Of a stretch of 64,000 bases of DNA, positions 22,801-32,549 are shown piece by piece (the stretch's first letter is position 1; every line of letters begins with the position of its first letter). The notes beneath the pieces were generated by a model. The model was not told the DNA's origin. It searched no databases and saw nothing but the letters and a program-made list of their open reading frames with translations. Made by a program: the position numbers and the translations under genes. The DNA lies in assembly GCA_028622995.1 (NCBI GenBank), contig JAJQJQ010000027.1, forward strand, positions 1,798,001 through 1,862,000, written 5' to 3'. The stretch is from Panagrolaimus kolymaensis (lineage: Eukaryota > Nematoda > Chromadorea > Rhabditida > Panagrolaimidae).

Positions 22801-25800
22801 ACATATTTTCCTTGGAATGAAAATGAGCAATTTCTTAAAATATAACTTCGGTGACTAATAATTAGCCCAAATGTAACGTTGTATAGCTAAAACTTGCTTT
22901 TCAGCAATACAATAAGTGTAATGGGATTCATATTCGGATTCTCCATGTTTGAAAACATATATATTATAAGAGAATGTCAAATTTTAACGCATGATGAAAA
23001 TATATTACTAATTTTGTTGAGAGGCTCGAGCAAATCCCCATTCAAACAAATCATTTCCTTTTCAACTTCGTTGCTCCTTCAATCCTCTCCTGTTTCATTT
23101 TCTTGACACGATTGTTCTTTGTTTTTGATCCTTGTTGTTTTTGTTTCATTCCATCTCTCTCTCTCAACTTTCCGGATCAACTTTTTGGAAGCTGTTTATT
23201 TGTAATTGGTTTTAATATAATTATTGGTTTAATAAAGTTTTAATTTAAAAACTATATCTCGTCTCTGGTGTTTCTGGTGTTAGTAATCTTTGGATAAAGG
23301 TTTGTTATTTTACTTCGTTTTATCGCATTTTTGGGAATGCATTCATCATTGAAAGGTTGTGAACCTGATTGTGGAGGATTCTGTGGTGACATGGATGAAT
23401 CTCAAGAAGCTTCTCCCATGAAAACGGCCGAGCCGCAATTACAATTTAAAAAAAATGTAGAAATGGAAATTCCATGTCTGAATTAGAAAGCGAACAGCGA
23501 AAACGCCAGCGACAGCGTTGAACGCTGTTTCCAGCGCAGCGCTTCAAAAGCTTTTTTTAAAAAGCGCCAGCGAACGCTAGCGTTTTATGCAACGAAAGAG
23601 CGCTGAGCGTTTAGCGCTTTTCGCTGGCGCAGCGAAACGACAGCCCTGAATAAAAGATCTCAATTAAAAAAGGTTCTAAGATAAAAGATAAAAAGGCAAA
23701 AAATGGACTAGAATAAAAATATAAATTTATTATATGTAAACTTTAGTAAAGAAAACTAAAAAATAATAAAAAATTAAGCGGGGGCCACATCCAAAGAAAT
23801 ACCAAATGTTTTTATAAATACATATTTTGTACTTACGTATTGCAAAATAGTCCAAATGTAAATTTGATAAAGAGTTTTCCACGAATCAAATGAACCATAA
23901 TTTGCATCCAAGGTTGCAGTAACATGTCTATTAAGCCCATTAGCCATCGTCTAAAGAAGAGTTAATTATGGATATGCATCAATGTGAAATTTTTTATTTT
24001 CTAAATCAAATATTTTAAAAAAATTAAAATCTACTACTTCAAGAAGGGGGTGGATATTTTGTTTGATTGAATAATTTTTTTAATTATAAATGGAAAAATT
24101 TCCTCTATTGGTTGCGAAGCTAAATAATCACTGTAAAATTATGTTTATCCTAACACATGGCAAGCATTTGGTTTTTTTAAAGAATAAAAATCGATTTTTT
24201 TTTATTTATGCTTTTTATAATCAAGTGTAAAAACTGCTTGATTTTCTTTCGTGTAACTTCAACATTTATTTTATTATTAAGCTAAAGCTGCAACTCATAA
24301 TTATGAAACCTTTTCATGACAGACAATAATGGTCAATTCCGTTTAATTGGTTCCATATGCTTTGAACAAAAACATTAGATTTCGAAAATGTTTTTGATTT
24401 AAAAAAAGTTAGTTTGAAATAATGTTTCAACAAACTATTATAAAAAAAATTGGACAGCTTTTTATAAATCTTGAAATTTTAAAACAATATATTGGAATTC
24501 TTTTGAAAAAATAAAATATTCTCAGTTTAGAAAAAGATTTAAAATAATTTAAAAAAAAGGAAGAAAAACATTGTAAATGAAAGTTTCATTAAAGAAGACT
24601 TCATTTGAGTTTTAGAACTCGCCGGTTTAAATATAGAAAATAGCACATGCCTTCAAAAATATAAAAAAATTTCATTTCAAATGGCATTTTGAACGTTTTT
24701 TTTAAATTCAAAAAATTCAAAATTACCGCATAGAATCCTGTTGTTGTAAGTTTAATTGCATCATAACACGCTCTTATATAAGTTTTTTTAGTCAATTCTT
24801 TATTAGCATTAATGTTAATAAATGAAAACATTGCATATGTTACTCGATTTACTTTAACGAGAATTTCCTAAAAGTCAAGTTTAAACACTAATAATTTTTT
24901 ACACCTTGTTTTTTCCAAATTGCTGTTCTCTACAGTATGAGGTCACTGCGCAATCATTTTCAATCAAAGGCGAAGTAGAAATGGACAAGCTCAATTGCGT
25001 TGAGAGCCGCAAAGGAAGGCAAATGCAACGGAGGAAACCAAAAAAAACCTCAAAATTTTTGATTTTTTAAGAGATTTTTGATAGTTAATGCCTTATTTAA
25101 AAATCTGGAATGGGTTTTAAGAAAAAGTTTTGAAAGGGCGTTTTTAAGTTAGATAATTATCTATCTTTTCGTATAAACAAATTACAATTTCATAAAGAAA
25201 TAAAAAATGTCTCAGTACTAACTTTTTGCAATTTTGGCACAAAAAAACGCGTTTATTTTGCTATCTAATTCATTTGGTCCAAAATATAAAACATGTAGCC
25301 CCACCAAGATTTTAATTAATTTTTTTATTAATAGTTAAATAAACCTGGTTGTACTCCGCATCAGCAATAAATTGTTTCATGCCATTTCTTAATCTACAAA
25401 GATTGTCTCTCGTGTCGCTAAATAAATCCAGCATACCAGCCAAAAACATTTCCGCTTCTGATTTACCACTCTAAAAAGAAAATATTAAATAACTCCGGAA
25501 TTAGTTATATGCCATTTTTGTTAAGACTATATATCTAGCTTTTTGAAAATAAGTAATTTCGGCTTATTCTCATCATTTCTAGATGTTTTTTGGGTCGTAG
25601 AATCCGAATTTGACCATAATTGTATCAGTATTCTTGATGATTAGTGAGCTATGGATTATTGAAATATGTAAATTTTGATTTAATCATAACTCAATTTTAG
25701 AATTATTATAAATAGAAATAAATGCCAAATTCGAATTCTACGAACCAAGTTACGTCTAGATCTGTTCGGTCGAAAATTTGCATCTTAATCATTAAATGGC

Positions 25801-28800
25801 TTAGAACTCCAAAATTATCCACCAAGTATCTAAACCTTTTTTACTCCTCGGAAGCCCATTTATTAGGCTTACACACATCAGCAAAATCAATTTTAAAAAA
25901 ATTCTTCCTCATATCTGGCCATCCCGTTTTATCGAGGACAGAATTTTCTGAACAACCTGGTATATGCTAATTCTTTTTTCCTGAATTTTTTAAAGTTTTC
26001 CTGTTTTATCCCTCCTTATTTTATAGTGAATATAAAATATAATTACCGGAGAATATTTACCGGCAAAATATATTGATAAATCTATTACTGCCGAAATAAC
26101 TTTCATTCCAGCGAAGACATTCTTAATTTTACGTGTAGCTTTCTCTATTACATCTTTTGATTCTCCTTCTAACCCCTCTTCCACATTTTCTTTTAATTTT
26201 CCAACTACATCTGCAACTTTAGAATTATAGTCGCTCATTACTTTTTTTGTCATGTCAAGAGAAAATTGAAGAACCAAAGCGCCATCATCTTCTAAAACAA
26301 GGGATTAAAATAGATCTTCGAAAATTTTAAACATTACTTTTAAATCAAAGGAAAGCCGGTAGGTTGGTACCTACCCAGTAGTGTTAAATTCCCGATCCGA
26401 CCGACAAAAAAGTCGGGAAATTCAAAAAAAGTCGAGATAGAAATTGCTCTCGGTCGGAAAAGTCGGGAAAAAGTCGGGATAAAAATTTTTGTCGGTCGGG
26501 AATTCGGGGGATCGAAAAGTAGGGTATGGTGTTGGAATTTTTTAAATTAATTAATTATAAGAATTTAAATATATAAAAATGAGCTATTTAATGTAAATAA
26601 AATGTAAATAAAGGGTTTACACGATATGTGCGCTAAAACTTCAAATGGCTGTATTTTCAAAACGGTGAAGCGGTAGGAGAATCTGAGCCCGATTATTGTC
26701 AAATCCAACCTGCTGAACATTTTTGGTATAGGTAATTGAAATAAAAAACGCAACACGAGTCGTAAAAAAAATAAAAAACGGCAATAGAATTTTTCGCTTT
26801 TGCTTGTTTTCGTGCTAAAACTTTTTTTTGTCTGACAGAAAAAGGTCGAAATTCAGCTATTTTTTTATGTTTAATATCTTTAAAAATCAGATTTTATTTA
26901 CTTTTTTTAAGAAAATCCATGGAAATATAGATTAGATCACGATAAACACTATGGTAAAAGCAGAAAATTAATTCAACCGACTCCAACTCTAAATAAATGC
27001 ACCGCAAGATAAAGTTTTAAGTTTTTTTAAATTAAAAATTGCGGTACACTTTTTGAGAGTTGGAGTCGTTTGGAACAATTTTCTGCTTTTACCAAAGTGT
27101 TTATCGTGATCTAATCTATATTTCCATGGATTTTCATAAAAAAAGTAAATAAAATCTGATTTCTAAAGATATTAAACTTAAAAAAATAGCTGAATTTCGA
27201 CCTTTTTCTGTCAGCCAAAAAAAAAGTTTTAGCACGAAAACAAGCAAAAGCGAAAAATTCTATTGCCGTTTTTATTTCTTTTACGACTCTTGTGCAAAAG
27301 GTAAAAAGTTTTAGGCTTTTGAAAGTTGATAATAGTTTAAAGGCTTAAAAACACCCAAAATACATGGATTTTTTTGGTGTAAAAGATGGAAATAGTGAAT
27401 TCTCGATCCTTTTTTACTATTGAAACAATCAATTGTTAATTAATAAATAAAAAATAACCAAAAAAGTCAATTACAAAGTTGTTAAAAAATCAACAAGCTA
27501 ACGGGTTTTCATCCCATAGTGCTAAGGTAGCATTTGCGGATCATTTGGTCCAAATTTTACTTTCTCCTTTTGCTCCGTGTATGTCAAAGTTTTTGAATGA
27601 TATGGGTCATTTTTTTGTGAGTGAGGGTTTACCTAGAAAAACTCAAGATTTGAATCGCTTTCCGTATTTTTTAGTTCTAAATTTTAAAACTGCTTCTATC
27701 TCTAGTTTTAAATAAAAAATTTTTTATGAGACTATATTCAAAAAACAAGATTTTTCACATGACTTCATATGGATCCAAGAATTAGAATATATAGGGAAGT
27801 CACATAAAAAATCGAGTTTTTTGAACTAAGTTTCAATAAAAATCCCAAAAATTCTTAGACTCGGGATACAAGTTGCTGTCGAGACCCAACGAAATAATTT
27901 TTTTATAGTTTTAATTGTAATTCATTAAATTATAATGTTTTTAATGTTTTTATAATTAAAACTTATTTAGGAGGTGATAAGGAATGTTGTGATACCAAGT
28001 TTTATTACGATTGGTAACAATTTGGTCAAAATTCAACCAACTCAACCAAAAAAGGAAGTAAAGAAGGGAATAACTTACGTAAATTTTTTAAATCATTATT
28101 TTTATTACCCCATTTTTTTATTGTATCATTAAAGCATGTATAGTCATTGTCTTGACATTGTTCCGCCTCATCTTTCATTTTTTGATAATCTTGCCACAAA
28201 GTACTATCTTTACTACACAAATCGCAATAATAAACAAAATTAGCAAAGCCTAAAATTACGTAAAAATGAATTTTAAAATTAATTTTTATGAGTAGGGACT
28301 GATATGTACCTTTTGATAAGCCCATGCCAAGAAAAAAACGTGGCAAAGCTGCCGTTTAAAAGGTTTTTATTCTAAGAACCGATCTTTTTTGATGGATTTG
28401 TAATTTATAATAAACTCTTGCTTTCGAAAATTGTTATTTTTTCACTTACACTTTTAAATTTCAGAAATAAAATCATGGTGGTTAACTTTTTGCGTCCACT
28501 TCTACCATACCTCGATAGGAGGGTTGGAAAATAATTTGGCTGTCGGAGGTCATCCTCGCCATGCGCAGGGTTATCCACCCAAATTTTTTCCAAAAAGAGG
28601 TCCCTCCTGTCATGCTTACACAAAAACCCTATAATTTTTTTCGGTGGTGCTTCGCACTAGTGTTAAATTCCCGATCCGACCGACAAAAAAGTCGGGAAAT
28701 TCAAAAAAAATCGAGATAGAAATTGCTCTCGGTCGGAAAAGTCGGGAAAAAGTCGGGATAAAAATTTTTGTCGGTCGGGAATTCGGGGGATCGAAAAGTA

Positions 28801-30014
28801 GGGTATGGTGTTGGAATTTTTTAAATTAATTAATTATAAGAATTTAAATATATAAAAATGAGCTATTTAATGTAAATAAAATGTAAATAAAGGGTTTTTG
28901 GTTAAAATAAAGGCGAAAATGAATGATTTTTAAAATTAATATTAATTTTTTTTATTTGTCGGGATAAAAAATGAGTCGGTCGGGAAAGTCGGGAATATGT
29001 CGGGATAGAAATTATCGTCGGTAGGGAAGTCGGTCGGGAAAAAGTCGGTCGGGAAGTCGGGAATTCCCGACTTTTCGGTCGGGAATTTAACACTACTTCG
29101 CACCACCGAAAAAAATTATAGGCTCTTATTATTATAAAGTTCTCCATTTTTAACTGATAGTAAAAGGCATAGTATTCGATATATTAATAGTATTCTTAAA
29201 GATTATTCTTATGCGCTAATTTATTATATGCTATTTGGCGGTTGAAGCTTTTCCCTTAATTTATTTTATGGTGAATTTTTCTTTAATAGCCTTAATTTTG
29301 CTTTATTTCAGTAACTTTTTCCTTATTTCCTGATAATTTCATAATTAAAATAGTTGAGTTTATTCTGATTATTAATTTACTCATCCTTATACTAAACATT
29401 GTTTTAATTGCTTAAAATGCATACTTTTAGGAGACTATTACTTTAATTATAAATTTTCTCTTTAATTTACGCATAATTAATTGAATTGTTAAATCGTGTG
29501 TTAAGCGAAAGTAAGTATTAGAGAAAAGGATTAAGCTTTTTATTGTTCAAAAACTTGAAACTCATCGTTGAGGAGATATTACTTAATTTCTTTATGTGGG
29601 AATTAAAAAAAACAAAATCCATTTTATTTTGTCCATATGAAAAGGGAAAAAATAAATTCATTTCGTCATAAATGGAATTCCACCCATTACAAAACATTTA
29701 ACACAATTTCTAATAAATCTATTCTAGTTATTACTTCTCAAACCAAAGTTACAGCCAAAATTCGAAGTGTCAGAAAATTTTCGCACGCCACTGTATGCGC
29801 GACCAAACTAAAATTTTAGGGAGTTCGAGACGACTTTTTTTATTTACATTTTCCAGGCATTAGACAACTTTTTTGCTAACAGAAATTATTTATAAAAAAA
29901 CATACCAGTAATTTTTTCTTCATTGCTAAACTGGAGGTTGATAATGACAATAAAAGCAAAAATAGTAAGGATGCGAAAAAGCCTTAATATGCACCCTTTT
30001 AAAATATAACTCAT
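16850..30014 (-). CDS. Unrecognised secreted protein, 563 residues, ten exons
   Basis: Exons, in transcript order on the minus strand: 30014-29906, 28249-28079, 26291-26047, 25470-25345, 24867-24727, 23950-23837, 19008-18868, 18301-18174, 17528-17283, 17120-16850 (TAA). All nine junctions are GT-AG and keep phase; total 1692 nt. Residues 1-30 form a hydrophobic leader (LRLFRILTIFAFIVIINLQF), so it is secreted or type II membrane. A cysteine-rich segment follows (CDLC...C...C), then a charged helical, probably coiled-coil stretch (VVGKLKENVEEG, VIEKATRKIKNVF) in exon 3. Further cysteines and N-glycosylation sequons (NYS, NVT, NDT, NET) come later. I recognise no domain. Introns hold at least eight mobile elements; the intron 19009-23836 is 4.8 kb. 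The start Met at 30014 was chosen as the first before the leader. Confidence 0.78.
17565..18144. mobile_element. hAT-like MITE, TSD CAAATAAT
   Basis: A 580-bp element with ends TAGGGATGGGCAGCG and complement TAGGGATGAGCAGCG. Exact 8-bp duplications CAAATAAT lie at 17557-17564 and 18145-18152. It sits in an intron of the 563-residue gene. Its interior contains a separate palindrome (17772-17999). Confidence 0.9.
17772..17999. repeat. Palindrome nested in the hAT-like element
   Basis: Near-perfect arms of about 90 bases, including CTTATGTTTTTTTGAGAAAT and its complement, and AAAAAGTGACAGTAATTTTT and its complement. The loop is short and contains AAACAATCGTGTTGAA. Such a structure should fold into a long RNA hairpin if transcribed with the host intron. 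Confidence 0.9.
19157..19390. repeat. Right copy of the inverted repeat pair
   Basis: Positions of about 19200-19388 are the inverted counterpart of 1-176. The segment begins with AGTGTCCCAGTCGATAG, resembling the AGTGTCCCAAACGATGAG terminus of the MITE at 845-1080. It lies in the large intron of the 563-residue gene. The minus-strand open frame here (19152-19388) is repeat sequence, not a gene. Confidence 0.75.
19506..19853. mobile_element. hAT-like MITE with GCC-triplet palindromes, TSD GTCCAAAG
   Basis: A 348-bp element with ends CAGTGTTTGTC and complement CAGTGTTGTCACGCC. Exact duplications GTCCAAAG lie at 19498-19505 and 19854-19861. The subterminal parts are GC-rich GCCGCC/GGCGGC runs that can fold on themselves, while the middle is AT-rich. 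Confidence 0.92.
20234..20457 (-). repeat. 3' LTR of the retroelement
   Basis: Direct repeat of 21630-21853, bounded by TGTTG/CAACA. On the minus strand it holds an AATAAA signal (complement of TTTATT near 20278), as expected for the R region. Confidence 0.9.
20967..21551 (-). CDS. ORF inside the LTR element, 194 codons
   Basis: The only sizeable frame in the element, on its sense strand, starting about 79 bases after the 5' LTR. It includes a hydrophobic stretch (WLAGMMFYVFLF), a basic run (KYSKKRGKGHGRTQDRSR) and a C-terminal hydrophobic stretch. I recognise no gag, protease, RT or captured host domain. The internal DNA contains two diverged copies of one segment (about 20600-20800 and 21270-21470, both with GAGGTTTCGACTTC and a CCGGATG motif), so the frame may be partly duplicated sequence. 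Confidence 0.4.
   Translation of the reverse strand: MSYALPPEKHDHVQWLAGMMFYVFLFKSETSVVGYRVRNHPVYDLTVNLNLCSGDLLFNEVKDELNKNTAWSRNGKYSKKRGKGHGRTQDRSRNLRMSLWYCNQEAIGMFSVESNMLMVKPGKEQRIKAEIKAVLKSNADVKLGKELDYDTSMVTKSVIPVIYLYSMVMLVCLSQNSYDMYYVLHQVRRPEDAQ
21630..21853 (-). repeat. 5' LTR of the retroelement
   Basis: Identical by eye to 20234-20457. The following interior sequence on the minus strand supplies the putative primer-binding site. Confidence 0.9.
22019..23648. mobile_element. hAT-like element, CGCTGGCG palindromes, TSD AATAAAAG
   Basis: A 1630-bp element with ends CAGGACTGTCGTTTCGCTG and complement CAGGGCTGTCGTTTCGCTG. Exact duplications AATAAAAG lie at 22011-22018 and 23649-23656. The subterminal 120-150 bases are dense in AGCG/CGCT motifs able to pair with one another. 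The interior is AT-rich without a convincing transposase, and carries a nested palindrome at 22216-22431. Confidence 0.92.
22216..22431. mobile_element. Palindromic MITE nested in the hAT-like element
   Basis: A 216-bp inverted repeat with ends AATCACTCACAGAAAAAA and complement. Inner matched blocks include AGAAGATTGTCCAAATTATG. It has no coding capacity. Confidence 0.85.
25569..25768. mobile_element. MITE related to the TIR of the 8.6-kb transposon
   Basis: Inverted arms read CTCATCATTTCTAGATG...TTTGGGTCGTAGAATCCGAAT and the complement of ATTCGAATTCTACGAACCAA...CGTCTAGA. The left arm closely matches the transposon TIR at 5151-5200 (CTCATCACTTCTAGACC then TTTGGGTCGTAGAAATCGAA). It is probably a non-autonomous relative or an internal deletion product. 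Confidence 0.65.
26379..26618. mobile_element. Truncated copy of the TCGGGAA hAT-like MITE
   Basis: 240 bases match 28658-28897 with about one substitution and no indel. They begin TAGTGTTAAATTCCCGATCC and stop abruptly after AAAGGGTTT. The right half of the element is absent. Confidence 0.88.
26750..27297. mobile_element. Palindromic MITE, long TIRs
   Basis: Arms of about 250 bases: CGAGTCGTAAAAAAAATAAA...CGGCAATAGAA on the left, TTCTATTGCCG...TTTACGACTC on the right, continuing inward through CAAGCAAAAGCGAAAAATTC and GATCACGATAAACACT blocks. The loop is about 60 bases. It lies in an intron of the 563-residue gene. Confidence 0.88.
28658..29095. mobile_element. hAT-like MITE with TCGGGAA repeats, TSD CTTCGCAC
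   Basis: A 438-bp element with ends TAGTGTTAAATTCCCG and its perfect complement. Exact duplications CTTCGCAC lie at 28650-28657 and 29096-29103. The subterminal regions are built from GTCGGTCGGGAA units and complements. It is inserted in the loop of a 22-bp perfect hairpin (28629-28650 with 29100-29121). Confidence 0.93.
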
Positions 30015-30232
30015 TTTGGCTATTCCTAAAAAAATAATGTTACTAAAGATGAATTTTTGAAATGTAATGTCACGCGGTGACAGATATTGGTGTGCTTTGA
30101 GATTTACGAAGATAGATCTTTGAAACTTTGTTGTATCTGCTGTAACTGGGAACATCCGAATAAACACAGAAATTATAAACAAACACACTTATAAAAGAGG
30201 TTACATAAAACTAGTAAATCTTACATTTTTTT

Positions 30233-30560
30233 AATATCTCCAAAAAAATAAAAATAAATAATATTAAAAATTCAAAGAAAAAATAAAAGAAAAGCATGCG
30301 TTTGTCGAAAAAACGGGTAACGATGAAGAGAATCAATAAAGAGCGCCGCCACTAGCATCTTTGTGGTATCTTTTTTTTTTTATTTTGTTTGCAAAAAAAC
30401 AAACCCTTTGGACGAACGTTTTTTATGTGCCAGCAGCTTTTTTGTGCTGTTTTTCGAAGCTTTGGTTTTTTTTCTCTTTGAGGTTTTTTTTTTGCTCGAT
30501 GCTAGAATTTTTTCACTGCGAATATATAAAATAGATTTCGGCCAGATCTTTGACTTTCAA
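30233..30560. repeat. Dispersed spacer repeat, copy 1 of 5
   Basis: Contains GGGTAACGATGAAGAGAAT, CAATAAAGAGCGCCGCCACT, GGACGAACGTTTTTTATGTG and TTTTTCGAAGCTTTGGT. Other copies lie at about 34320-34560, 36170-36420, 37130-37420 and 47700-48010, all in the same orientation. The open frames it creates (for example 30363-30566) share residues by descent but are broken differently, so I do not call genes. Confidence 0.85.
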
Positions 30561-30769
30561 TTATAAATCTTGAAAATGGCTTTTTTAATTAACAATATTT
30601 GGTTAGCAAGATTTTTTTTCGAAAAGAATTTTTTGAGTGATTTGATTGTTTCGGTAACAAGCTTTTCTATCCAATAAATAAAAAAACTTCTTTTTTTCGC
30701 TTTTCCACAATCTAAAATACGGAACGATAACAGCAAGTAATGAGTAACCTTGGAATTATTACCATATTA

Positions 30770-30960
30770 TTCGGTTGTACGGAAAGTTCGCACCGCGATG
30801 TATCATATTCGCCAACTATGTGGAGCAGGGCTTATCAGATATTGTTTTTACCGAAATGTAGCTCCCAAAAAATGTGCTTCAATGGGACACAATAGGTTTT
30901 AAAAACTATTGGCTTGTCATGGAATTCATTGAAAATGTTGAACCAAAAGACATGGATAAC
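30770..30960. mobile_element. Solo end of the mariner-like MITE family
   Basis: Begins TTCGGTTGTACGGAAAGTTC after a TA and follows the left arm of the element at 1727-2403 for about 170 bases (CACCGCGAT, GGCTTATCAGATATTGTTTT, ATGGAATT). No matching right end was found. Confidence 0.75.
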
Positions 30961-31187
30961 TCAAAGAAAAAAGCTCCAATATCCACATAAAAACGAAAGT
31001 CACAAGAAATCTCAAACTCATCTGACCAGAAAAAAAGTCAAAAAAATTAAATATAAACCAAAATTGTTCTTTTTAATATGAAAAAAATATAGTAAAACCG
31101 AATTCTTTTGACTTTCTTTTCATATTTAAGCATAACTTCTTTGAAATTGGATAATTAGGAATTTCTACTACTCTTTTAAATTATTTT

Positions 31188-31956
31188 GGTACTTCTATAG
31201 ATATCGTCCTTAATTTATTTTTATTTTTTTTCATTTTTTTTCGATTAATGGAGGATTCGAACTTTTTTGGTAAACTGCCAGATCGGACGAGCAGCTCCAG
31301 ACCACTCGACTACCGATACTTATTTTTCAATGCAACAAAATTTAATCATATAAAAGTGTGAATTTTGAAGTGCTTTAAAACGTAAAAGGATCTAGATCCA
31401 ATAATGAATCCAGATCCCAAAAAGAATCTTAAAGAACCCATAAAAGTAAATTAAGAACCAGAACCCAAACTTAAATATCCAGATCCTTTAAAGGTTATTA
31501 AAGATCATAACCCAAAAAGAATCTTAAATATCCAGAACCCAAAAAGAATCTTAAAGATCCAGAACCCATATAACTTAAAGATCCATAATCCAAAAAAAAT
31601 CTTAAAGATCCAGAACCCATATAACTTAAAGATCCATAACCCAAAAAAAATCTTAAAGATCCAGAACCCATATAACTTAAAGATCCATAACCCAAAAAAA
31701 ATCTTAAAGATCCATAAACCAAAAAGAATCTTAAAGATCCAGAACCCATTTAACTTAAAGATCCAGAACCCATATAACTTAAAGATCCAGAACCCAAAAA
31801 TAACCTTATAAATGAAGATTCTAAAAATAAAAGAATTGTCTCCTTTTTATTTAAAAAAATTTGGATTATAAAATCTAAAAAAAATGGAATGAATGACTGA
31901 AAAAAGAATGAAAAAAAATAAAAAATAAATTAAGGACGATATCTATAGAAGTGCCA
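31188..31956. mobile_element. Inverted-repeat element enclosing a minisatellite
   Basis: Arms of about 60 bases: GGTACTTCTATAGATATCGT, then CCTTAATTTATTTTTATTTT, with the complement at 31900-31956 (AATTAAGGACGATATCTATA). The interior holds a tandem array (about 31390-31800) of units such as CTTAAAGATCCAGAACCCAT with TAACTTAAAGATCCATAACC variants. The minus-strand frame 31498-31749 (repeats of GSGSLRFFLGYGSLSYM) is a by-product of the array. Confidence 0.8.
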
Positions 31957-32549
31957 TTATTTTTTATTATCATGAAATTGACAAAAAAAAAATAAAGAAA
32001 TAATAATAAAAAAATTCATAATTAATGATGATTCGATTTCTGTTTCTCCAGAATGAGCATATCAAGTGCTGTCACGAATGAGATGGGAAAAAATAAGAAT
32101 GAAAATTTATTCGACTGTTCTTTACAAAAGAAAAAGTGTTAAAGTGAAGTAAAAAATGATAAAATGCGAAAAGCGAAGAAAATTGAAGGCGTTGTTGATG
32201 GTTGAGTCAACGATCAACAACGCTAAAAATAGAGATGATAAATAAACGTAAAGTAAAATGTAAAAACAAAAGTAGGAAAGCATGCTTCATCAAAAGTGCA
32301 TCGCGTTCCGCGACAAGTGCCAAAATGGAGTTTAGCTTTTTGATTTTCATAATTAGAGACCCCTAGGATCGAGTTTTCAGCCCTGGTAAAACAGAAAAAA
32401 AAATTTTGTTGTTTTTGGCGAAGTTCGGTTTTATCAAAAAATGAGTTTTATGTGCCCAGCTGTGTTTTTTTTTAATTTTAGAGCCTAGACCATGCAATTT
32501 TATTTCACTTATCTTGCTTTCTTCCTTCCTTTTTCTCCTTTTTTTCTTG

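Noticed and set aside
27479..27715. 78-codon plus-strand frame starting LKNQQANGFSSHSAKVAF
   Set aside because: It briefly suggested a tyrosine-recombinase HSxR motif, but no other recombinase box is present and it lies in an intron of the 563-residue gene.
31498..31749. Repetitive GSGSLRFFLGYGSLSYM protein
   Set aside because: It is the translation of a tandem repeat whose unit happens to lack stops.
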